Made by a program: the position numbers and the translations under genes. Positions 12,727 to 17,959 of a DNA stretch of 23,658 nt are shown in pieces. Numbering within the stretch: position 1 is the first letter of the stretch; each line of letters opens with the position of its first letter. The stretch is from positions 1 through 23,658 of the forward strand of contig CALKDJ010000130.1 in assembly GCA_938084195.1 (NCBI GenBank), written 5' to 3'. The stretch is from an uncultured Methylophilaceae bacterium. GTDB lineage: Bacteria; Pseudomonadota; Gammaproteobacteria; Burkholderiales; Methylophilaceae. A model generated the notes under the pieces. It saw nothing but the letters and a program-made list of their open reading frames with translations, was not told the origin of the DNA and ran no database searches.

Positions 12727-12909
12727 TTATTTTTTAGGGTTAATTGTGCTAGAGAGATGCTCTCCAACATTTCCAAGGGAATAAATTCCGAAAATCCACA
12801 TGGCGAAATCGCTCCATGCGGAAAATTCAGCTTTTCCCAGGAAAAGTGCTACTGTTGCAAGGCCGAAGCAAAGTCCGGCGAAAATTAATTTTCTACTTTT
12901 AAGGTTCAT
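12727..12909 (-). CDS. Holin-like small membrane protein
   Basis: 60 residues. Basic start MNLKSRK, TM1 LIFAGLCFGLATVALFL (about 8-24), short loop GKAEFSAWSDF, TM2 AMWIFGIYSLGNVGEHL (about 36-52), basic tail NPKK. The ...G.Y..GNV.EH end is common in very small phage holin-type proteins, so timing of lysis is a reasonable inference. ATGA overlap couples it to the nuclease gene upstream, and TAA-T-ATG couples it to the outer-membrane protein downstream. No endolysin is visible nearby, which weakens a lysis-only reading. Confidence 0.65.
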   Translation of the reverse strand: MNLKSRKLIFAGLCFGLATVALFLGKAEFSAWSDFAMWIFGIYSLGNVGEHLSSTINPKK

Positions 12910-13442
12910 TTTATTCTTATTTCTTTCCAGTTTACTTGTTTATTTTTAACTTGATCCCGAATTGTTCTTTGTTTACTATTTAATTGGCTATTGCCGCTTT
13001 TAACTTCAATGAATGTTATTTCGTCGTCGCCAAAAGACACGTAGTCAATTGGTTTGCCAAGAAAGCTACATTGTTCGGGTTCAAAATCAAATTGATCTAA
13101 GAAAGGAGCTAGTGTTTCGGCTATATGTCCGAGTCTGACTTCACTACTCTTCTTTTGATTAACTATTTTTTTAAGTTTTTCAGTTTCTTCAGCGAGTTGT
13201 TCTTCTAGTTTTTTATTCGTTTCAGTTAGGAAACATTCTTTATATTCTAGTTCTTTTTTGTAATCTTCTAAGGATTGTTGCTGTTTACTGAGATATTTTT
13301 GAAAGTCGGTTAGTTGATTTTTTAGAAATATGTTTTCTTTCTCTAAAGAATCGGCGTTAGTTTGTTGCTTTTTTAAAAAATATAATTTATATATTAAATA
13401 TATAATACACCCAGAAAGCAAGATTTCTAATAAAAAATTCAA
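12906..13442 (-). CDS. Membrane-anchored PD-(D/E)xK nuclease (Holliday-resolvase-like, PF10107 type)
   Basis: 178 residues. One TM helix (about 3-22, FLLEILLSGCIIYLIYKLYF) is followed by KK, predicting a cytoplasmic C-terminus. Next comes a long coiled coil (about 30-98), then the nuclease domain: LGHIAETLAPFL with Glu109, FLGKPIDYV with Asp133, and FIEVKSGNSQLNSKQR with Glu146 and Lys148. This is the COG4741 pattern of endonucleases distantly related to archaeal Holliday-junction resolvases, with all core residues present. No ATG is available near the N-terminus; TTG 13442 is the likely start (ATT or ATA just upstream are alternatives). It would cut branched or incoming DNA at the inner membrane. 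Confidence 0.8.
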   Translation of the reverse strand: MNFLLEILLSGCIIYLIYKLYFLKKQQTNADSLEKENIFLKNQLTDFQKYLSKQQQSLEDYKKELEYKECFLTETNKKLEEQLAEETEKLKKIVNQKKSSEVRLGHIAETLAPFLDQFDFEPEQCSFLGKPIDYVSFGDDEITFIEVKSGNSQLNSKQRTIRDQVKNKQVNWKEIRIK

Positions 13443-13463
13443 AATAATTATTCAATTAATTGG

Positions 13464-14042
13464 TTATTTCGATTTATTAAATACCATTATGGTGTTTTTA
13501 AACCATGGTGCTGTAGCTGATTTTCTAAGCAAATTTTCGTTAGCTAGATCATTTGTGTAGCCCATGTCAGAAAATTTTGATTTTATATAATTATTATTCC
13601 TGCAATTTACATGTCCATCTCCAGCCTGGCCTTCAACTGCCCAACTTAATATAATGCCTTTTGAGCAATTAATATTTAAATTATTAATATAAGTATCTTC
13701 ATAATCAGAGGGTATATGCTCGCCAACCTCTAACGATAATACCCAATCGAAAGGCTGTGGGAACTCAAAATGATTAGAAAGATCTAATACAGAGCCAACT
13801 CCATCACTGATTTCAAAAGTATCTGGATTCCCGTCGTATGCAAAACTATTCAAGCCAGACTGATTGAATAACTTGGTGTAAAACCCTGTTCCGCAGCCAA
13901 GGTCGCCTATAGATTGAACTTTTTGAGAATAAAAAAAGTCTTTTAAGGCCGAAGCTAAGGTGTGGTCATGAACGTGATGCAACATCATGTCAAATTTACT
14001 TAAACCAGACCAGATGCCGGTTTGGGTACTTATATTAAGCAT
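13464..14042 (-). CDS. SAM-dependent methyltransferase
   Basis: 192 residues with class I methyltransferase features: motif I SIGDLGCGTGFYTKLF (about 44-59), acidic end of strand 2 in FAYDGNPDT, strand 4 FDWVLSLEVGEHIP, and the later segment ILSWAVEGQAGDGHVNCRNNNYI. The substrate is not evident. The SLEVGEHIP...GQ.G.GHVN pattern is one I associate with phage and environmental methyltransferases of the Methyltransf_11/FkbM-like group, which act on small molecules, sugars or DNA. It starts three bases after the WYL-like gene and ends 20 bases before the nuclease start. Confidence 0.75.
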   Translation of the reverse strand: MLNISTQTGIWSGLSKFDMMLHHVHDHTLASALKDFFYSQKVQSIGDLGCGTGFYTKLFNQSGLNSFAYDGNPDTFEISDGVGSVLDLSNHFEFPQPFDWVLSLEVGEHIPSDYEDTYINNLNINCSKGIILSWAVEGQAGDGHVNCRNNNYIKSKFSDMGYTNDLANENLLRKSATAPWFKNTIMVFNKSK

Positions 14043-14045
14043 ATA

Positions 14046-14282
14046 TTATTTTTTAGCTATAGAAATGATTCTGTCATGCCTAAAAGACCTAACGGAGTTT
14101 CTAGCAAAGCAATAGGCTCTGAAGCCAGCATTATCTCTTTGTTCTCCTTTATTACCGAAAGATTTATACAAATTAATATTACCTATTAAATAAGTTTTAA
14201 TCTTGTTATGATGTCCCCTATAAACTATGTAATATTTGGGGCTAAACTTGTTTGCGATATATTTTTTTAATCTATTAATCAT
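14046..14282 (-). CDS. Stand-alone WYL-like domain protein
   Basis: 78 residues. After a basic amphipathic start (MINRLKKYIANKFSPK) come a strand YYIVYRGHHNKIKTYLIGN and the diagnostic-looking end AGFRAYCFARNSVRSFRHDRI. The latter matches the AYC..R...R.FR.DRI part of WYL domains, which bind ligands or nucleic acid and regulate defence or DNA-repair genes. There is no helix-turn-helix attached, so it is a minimal domain. Its start overlaps the upstream membrane peptide by 8 bases. Confidence 0.6.
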   Translation of the reverse strand: MINRLKKYIANKFSPKYYIVYRGHHNKIKTYLIGNINLYKSFGNKGEQRDNAGFRAYCFARNSVRSFRHDRIISIAKK

Positions 14283-14475
14283 CTAATTTAATGTTGTTTT
14301 TTCTGCAATATGCATAACTGTATCCAGCTTTAAATGCAAACTTATCTACAAAGACACAAGCAGCAATAATTATTAAGCCTCTAATAGGGTCAATGCCTGA
14401 GTTATAAAATAAAACAAATAAAATTATAACATATGGGCAGAATTTATTTAAAGAATAATTTATTATGGCATTCAT
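14275..14475 (-). CDS. Small membrane protein
   Basis: 66 residues from ATG 14475, which sits one base after the dUTPase stop (TAA-C-ATG); a start at 14502 would overlap dut and is rejected. Two hydrophobic stretches: YVIILFVLFYN (about 15-25) and GLIIIAACVFVDKFAF (about 33-48), followed by a soluble tail YSYAYCRKNNIKLDD. It resembles short phage membrane proteins of unknown role, and no family is recognised. Coupled to dut and the WYL-like gene. Confidence 0.6.
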   Translation of the reverse strand: MNAIINYSLNKFCPYVIILFVLFYNSGIDPIRGLIIIAACVFVDKFAFKAGYSYAYCRKNNIKLDD

Positions 14476-14476
14476 G

Positions 14477-14908
14477 TTATTTTCCTGTGCTCCCGAATCC
14501 ACCAGAAGATCGATCTGATTCAGAGAGCTTATCTACTTCTACTAGGTTAATTTTAGGCAATCTAATAAATACTATTTGGCCAATTTTATCTCCAGTTTTA
14601 TATTTTTTGTCGCTATCGTCAATTGAGAAACGTAGTTTGATTTCTCCTCTGTAGCCGCTATCAATAACACCAACAGAGTTTCTTAGCATATGTTTGGTAT
14701 TTGATATACTAGATCTTGGGAATATTAAGCCAACATAGCCTTCAGGTATTTGGACAGCGATATCAGTTTTAGCTTCAACAAAAAGGATACTGTCAATGCT
14801 TGGCGGATAATCAAAACCAGTGCAAAACAAATCGAAACCTGCATCAGAATCGTGTGCTCGCTCTGGAGCTTTTGCATTGGAGCTTAACTTTTTAAATTTT
14901 ACGTCCAT
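14477..14908 (-). CDS. dut: dUTP diphosphatase (dUTPase)
   Basis: 143 residues, normal for the trimeric all-beta family that converts dUTP to dUMP and pyrophosphate. All five motifs are visible: 1 PERAHDSDAGFDLF (15-28), 2 FPRSSISN (63-70), 3 NSVGVIDSGYRGEI (77-90) with catalytic Asp83, 4 GDKIGQIVFIRL (106-117) and 5 RSSGGFGSTGK at the C-terminus, which closes over the active site. Motif 2 has PRSS rather than PRSG. It limits uracil in phage DNA and supplies dUMP for dTMP. It overlaps the preceding small gene by one base (TAATG) and is the second gene behind a consensus promoter. Confidence 0.95.
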   Translation of the reverse strand: MDVKFKKLSSNAKAPERAHDSDAGFDLFCTGFDYPPSIDSILFVEAKTDIAVQIPEGYVGLIFPRSSISNTKHMLRNSVGVIDSGYRGEIKLRFSIDDSDKKYKTGDKIGQIVFIRLPKINLVEVDKLSESDRSSGGFGSTGK

Positions 14909-15120
14909 TATCTAATTTTCTCTGGAATAGATGTGAAAACAATGTGCACACTGTCTTTTTCGTGAGGGCTATACTTTTTAACCATGTCGATTAAAATATC
15001 AGCCCTGTATGTGGCATCGTTTTGTGTGTGATAGTTGACTTCTTCGACTCTTCTACCCCCTCGTGTTACGACATAAACAGGGTTTGGAGTTTTTAATACA
15101 TTTTTACGGATAATTCTCAT
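14908..15120 (-). CDS. Hypothetical 70-residue protein upstream of dut
   Basis: Starts MRIIRKNVLKTPNPVYVVTR. Basic N-terminal half with a strand-like VYVVTRGGRRVEEVNY, then a helical segment DATYRADILIDMVKKY and a final strand SVHIVFTSIPEKIR. No known motif. It is the first gene behind the consensus promoter at 15138-15166 and is coupled to dut by TAATG. It may be an early protein. Confidence 0.6.
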   Translation of the reverse strand: MRIIRKNVLKTPNPVYVVTRGGRRVEEVNYHTQNDATYRADILIDMVKKYSPHEKDSVHIVFTSIPEKIR

Positions 15121-15137
15121 AATTAATTAAAAAATAA

Positions 15138-15166
15138 ATTATAGCATAATACAATTAATAAGTCAA
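15138..15166 (-). promoter_or_regulatory. Consensus promoter of the dut operon
   Basis: CTTGACT with the -35 hexamer at 15166-15161, 17-bp spacer ending in TGC, TATAAT (15143-15138). It lies immediately downstream of the tmRNA 3' end and drives the leftward operon from 15120. Confidence 0.85.
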
Positions 15167-15184
15167 GACTTTTAATAAACAAAA

Positions 15185-15549
15185 TGGTGGACGTGGCGGG
15201 AGTTGAACCCGCGTCTTTAAGTTTTCAAGCATACACTTCTACAAGCTTAGTTTATTTTTTTTAAAGTTATGATATAAACATCCAACTAATTGTTTTAATT
15301 ATTTACAGTTTATAAAACAAATAAAAATGTATCTGTTTTACAGATAGATGACCCGCATGAATTTATCTGCGTCAACACATGCGAGTTGGCGGGTGTTAAA
15401 CTGCCATTTCGAGACCCAACTCGACAGAGTCAAGGTCTACAACACACTCGTAAGATTCGGCATGTATAAATTTGCGTCTTATTAAGGAGCCGGACGCTCT
15501 CCTGCTTGCCGTGAATGAATCCAAATTAAATCAAATCCAGAACACGCCC
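15185..15549 (-). ncRNA. ssrA: tmRNA (transfer-messenger RNA)
   Basis: 365 nt, single-piece form. The 5' end GGGCGTG (from 15549) pairs over seven bases with CACGTCC before the discriminator A and encoded CCA (3' end 15185). The T-arm GCGGGTTCAACTCCCGC is intact, and the 5' side has the TGGATTTGA block typical of the tmRNA D-loop region. The tag stop codon lies in the loop of hairpin CGAGTTGG/CCAACTCG, like helix 5 of E. coli tmRNA. With SmpB it would free stalled ribosomes and tag their products. A possible weak -10 (TAATAT) lies just upstream of the 5' end; otherwise it is processed from the upstream transcript. Confidence 0.95.
15396..15461 (-). other. tmRNA tag reading frame
   Basis: Predicted resume codon GCC (15461-15459), 21 residues, TAA stop (15398-15396). 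The peptide begins AESYECVVDL and ends LGLEMAV. Support: U at -5 and A at -4 before the resume codon as in E. coli, stop placed in a hairpin loop, and a small hydrophobic end. An alternative GCA resume frame starting ANLYMPN lacks the -5 U and the hairpin-loop stop. Confidence 0.65.
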
Positions 15550-15570
15550 ATAAAATATTAAAGAACAAAA

Positions 15571-16683
15571 TTATTTTTGAAATTTCACATCACTATCCTG
15601 AGCTGCCAGATTACTTCTTCTGGCAGATTCGTATAGTGCATTGTAAATATCAGATACTTTTTTATACTTCTTTTGAGCCATTGCAATCAACTGTTCTGCA
15701 GTCATTCTTGCGGGATCTTCTGGATCAAACAATTTAAGTATAGCGATATCTCGATCTGTTACATCAACTTCCCATTTAATTTGATAACCAAAGTCTGGTA
15801 TTGGTGCTGATAGTTCTTTGGCATGCCTTGATGAACCAGCCTCTTTAGGCTCTGACCAAGTAAATACAGGTACTACCCCATTCCATGTTTCGTGAAAAGC
15901 TCCAATATTTACTTGAGGATCAATAGTTCCGTTTTCAATCGTTGAGGGATTAAGTTGATCGTAAAGATTATTGAATGCCAAAGGAAAACCAAAATCATGC
16001 TCTTCATAACAGTAAACGTGAAGGTATTTAAATAAATTAAATGCACTCCAAGAGCCTGAGTCAGCATTCTTTAGCACCAGTCTCCTTTGTGTATTTGAGG
16101 ATAATTCTTTAAAGTTTTTGTAAAAATTATCAACAAAGTCACAATAATGATCGTGGTCATCTTTCTCTGGTTGAGAATTTAACTGAAGTAAAATGGGTGC
16201 TGATATATTTTCTTGTGCACCAAGTGAATCCAAAAACCAAGAATAAAAATCCAACTCTTTGATTGACCTTTGAATCGTAAGTTCATCACTGTCTATTAGC
16301 TTGCAAAACTTATCAGGTTGTATGGAGACAGAGACACCTTTAGTTATGGATGTTCTGCCGATGTCCCTAATAGCTTCTAGAAGAATTTCTTGTTTTGGTA
16401 AATCTTCAAAAGAAATATCAAAAGAAGGATCTGCAAGCAGCCCGAAAAGTGACAAATTTAATCTATAATGATCAATCCCTTTGTCTCTGCAGAAATGAAT
16501 TACCTTAGATGTGAGCTCAAGGTTATGAATAAGGTCTGCCACCAACTGATTGATAGCAGCCTTATCCCCTTGCTCTCGTGATAAATCTGAGAATTGTTTC
16601 TTGCTAAGACCTCTGAAGGCATTAGAAGAATCTTCTTCCTGTAGAATTTTAGAGATGCAAATTAATCCATATTTTGTATTCAT
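15571..16683 (-). CDS. UvdE paralogue, predicted catalytically inactive
   Basis: 370 residues that align along the whole barrel with the intact UvdE at 950-1969: shared GLICIS, DHYRLNLSLF, IQRSIKEL, RLVLKNAD, NNLYDQLNPS, VFTWSE, RHAKE and KWE. Yet the active-site positions are changed: His124 to Gln122, Gln127 to Lys125, His169 to Gln167, Glu205 to Lys205, Asp237 to Asn238, His240 to Tyr241, His278 to Thr275, and Glu316 to Asp307. There is no frameshift or stop, and the C-terminus is longer (MTAEQLIAMAQKKYKK and onwards). This is a maintained pseudoenzyme, perhaps a lesion binder, DNA-binding regulator or interaction partner. It ends 22 bases before the tmRNA and follows a DUF736-like gene by 16 bases. 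Confidence 0.85.
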   Translation of the reverse strand: MNTKYGLICISKILQEEDSSNAFRGLSKKQFSDLSREQGDKAAINQLVADLIHNLELTSKVIHFCRDKGIDHYRLNLSLFGLLADPSFDISFEDLPKQEILLEAIRDIGRTSITKGVSVSIQPDKFCKLIDSDELTIQRSIKELDFYSWFLDSLGAQENISAPILLQLNSQPEKDDHDHYCDFVDNFYKNFKELSSNTQRRLVLKNADSGSWSAFNLFKYLHVYCYEEHDFGFPLAFNNLYDQLNPSTIENGTIDPQVNIGAFHETWNGVVPVFTWSEPKEAGSSRHAKELSAPIPDFGYQIKWEVDVTDRDIAILKLFDPEDPARMTAEQLIAMAQKKYKKVSDIYNALYESARRSNLAAQDSDVKFQK

Positions 16684-16699
16684 ATGGAAATATTACACA

Positions 16700-16954
16700 T
16701 TAAATAAGATCTGGCTCTTCAACTTGCTTCTTTTCTGGAGCAGAAGTCGCCATCTCTTCCTTAGCTTGATGCTTGTAAACTCTGAAGTATGGAGCTTTGT
16801 CGTTCTCTTCGTGAGACTTATTCTTGAAGACGACTACCTTTTCACCGTTTATAGAACCTGTTAGGTATTTACTCCCGTCAGATTGTTTGACATTAATCCA
16901 AAGTGCTCCGATTTCTCTATCGGTCCATTCATTTTTTTCTTTATTATCAGTCAT
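16700..16954 (-). CDS. DUF736-like small protein
   Basis: 84 residues. The core EIGALWINVKQSDGSKYLTGSINGEKVVVFKN and then APYFRVYKH matches the pattern IG.LW....G.KYLTG.I......VVF.N......P.FRVY of DUF736-type single-domain beta proteins common in phages and mobile elements. The biochemical role is unknown; a nucleic-acid-associated beta-barrel is plausible. The C-terminus is a charged disordered tail (EEMATSAPEKKQVEEPDLI). No Shine-Dalgarno; start context AATTATTATG. Confidence 0.7.
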   Translation of the reverse strand: MTDNKEKNEWTDREIGALWINVKQSDGSKYLTGSINGEKVVVFKNKSHEENDKAPYFRVYKHQAKEEMATSAPEKKQVEEPDLI

Positions 16955-16959
16955 AATAA

Positions 16960-17034
16960 TTATTGATTGTGGTTAACTACAAGTATGATACCTGTTAGTA
17001 TCATTAAAGTAAAGTAAAATATATTAGCATCCAT
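16960..17034 (-). CDS. Possible 24-residue single-TM peptide
   Basis: ATG overlaps the upstream stop as TAATG (17034), and TAA ends it at 16960. The product is MDANIFYFTLMILTGII followed by LVVNHNQ, one clean transmembrane segment with polar ends. It fills an otherwise empty 79-base gap. Very short, so only the coupling and hydrophobicity support it. Confidence 0.4.
   Translation of the reverse strand: MDANIFYFTLMILTGIILVVNHNQ
16985..17004. repeat. Perfect 7-bp inverted repeat
   Basis: ATGATAC - CTGTTA - GTATCAT, a perfect palindrome with a 6-base centre lying inside the putative 24-residue ORF, upstream of the DUF736-like gene. It could be an operator or an RNA hairpin; no T-run follows, so it is not a terminator. 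Confidence 0.4.
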
Positions 17035-17570
17035 TATCTGTATTCTTTTCTTAATAATCTCCATCTATCTGAGTCAATTGGTTTTGTGCCATCATCTATA
17101 CTATACAACATTTCTAGTATTTCGTCAAGACTATTATAAATATATTTATGAGGCAACATTCCAAGCATCCACAAGGGGGTTTTTGTTTTACCGCCTTCCA
17201 TGCTTACGAAAATTGGTTTTTTTTCCCTGACCGCTGTAACTATTTCTTCAGCACTTCCCCAGCTTGCTACATCTGGAACAAGGTGGGCGATAATAAAATC
17301 GCTACGATCAACTAAATTTAAATCATAAGCTCGAACCATTTTCATTTTATCTGCAACTCGGTCATATTGCTCCGTTTCCAGCCAAAATTCCATTTCGCGC
17401 CTAGACCCTTCATCTTCTTCAACATCTTTCATGAATGGTTTTTCGTAAGGGTTGAAACAAGTAATAGATAGTTTGCTCAATTTCTCTGTTACCTCGTGCC
17501 GCCAATCACGACCACTGAGATATTGCATGTGGCCTACAAGATATGTTTTGGTTTTGTATAACAAATTCAT
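17034..17570 (-). CDS. Nucleoside 2-deoxyribosyltransferase-like protein
   Basis: 178 residues. Starts MNLLYKTKTYLVGHMQYL, then WRHEVTEKLSKLSITCFNP, DLNLVDRSDFIIAHLVPDV, SWGSAEEIVTAVREKKPIF and PLWMLGMLPHKYIY. The Rossmann-like order with D-x-x-L-x-D-x-S-D-F and GS-x-EE fits the nucleoside 2-deoxyribosyltransferase-like family (PF15891 type), which exchanges or hydrolyses the deoxyribose-base bond. The Glu of SAEE would be the nucleophile by family analogy. It is probably in nucleotide salvage or base modification. A promoter ends 6 bases before the ATG. Confidence 0.75.
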   Translation of the reverse strand: MNLLYKTKTYLVGHMQYLSGRDWRHEVTEKLSKLSITCFNPYEKPFMKDVEEDEGSRREMEFWLETEQYDRVADKMKMVRAYDLNLVDRSDFIIAHLVPDVASWGSAEEIVTAVREKKPIFVSMEGGKTKTPLWMLGMLPHKYIYNSLDEILEMLYSIDDGTKPIDSDRWRLLRKEYR

Positions 17571-17576
17571 GCCAAT

Positions 17577-17605
17577 ACACTAGCATGAACAAAAACAAAA
17601 GTCAA
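17577..17605 (-). promoter_or_regulatory. Promoter with extended -10
   Basis: CTTGACT with the -35 hexamer at 17605-17600, 17-bp spacer ending TGC, TAGTGT (17582-17577). ATG 17570 follows after 6 bases, so the transcript is nearly leaderless. Confidence 0.65.
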
Positions 17606-17614
17606 GAAAAAAAA

Positions 17615-17953
17615 TTAAGAAACTATAATTTTGCCGCCAAATTCTTTGTGGTGTGGACAGCTATACTTGTATTCACCTTTTTCGAGTAACTGTAATACTT
17701 TAACATTGTCGTCAGTATCTTTGCCGATGCTCTTAAAAACTACTTTGGCATCTTTATCTTCTACAAAAAAATTATGGTTAGAGCAATTATAAATTATTAA
17801 TTCATCATTGATTTTTAAGTTGATGACGGGGTCTAAGCCATTAAAGTCTCCTTTGAGTAAGAAATCTTTATCAGAATTGCACAATGAAACACGATATGTG
17901 TTATTAGGAGGTGTCCATGAATTTGGTAATGGTATAGAATTTGGTTTACTCAT
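17615..17953 (-). CDS. Cupredoxin/plastocyanin-fold protein
   Basis: 112 residues. After a Pro/Asn-rich start (MSKPNSIPLPNSWTPPN), the beta core includes NLKINDELIIYNCSNHNFFVE with His60, and the C-terminal loop YKYSCPHHKEFGGKIIVS with Cys99 and His101/His102. This matches the plastocyanin-type H ... C-x-x-H copper site, but the usual axial Met position is Gly107, and there is no signal peptide or lipobox. It could be a copper-binding variant or a fold reused structurally. It begins 6 bases after the giant tail-protein gene, suggesting it is expressed with, and may decorate, the virion. Confidence 0.7.
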   Translation of the reverse strand: MSKPNSIPLPNSWTPPNNTYRVSLCNSDKDFLLKGDFNGLDPVINLKINDELIIYNCSNHNFFVEDKDAKVVFKSIGKDTDDNVKVLQLLEKGEYKYSCPHHKEFGGKIIVS

Positions 17954-17959
17954 AATATT

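Noticed and set aside
12078..12776. Longer outer-membrane protein starting at 12776
   Set aside because: It would overlap the holin-like gene by 50 bases and hide the signal peptide; ATG 12725 starts exactly with a signal sequence one base after the upstream stop.
15424..15480. tmRNA tag in the GCA frame (ANLYMPN...)
   Set aside because: It lacks the U at -5 before the resume codon, and its TAG stop lies outside the hairpin that normally holds the tag stop.
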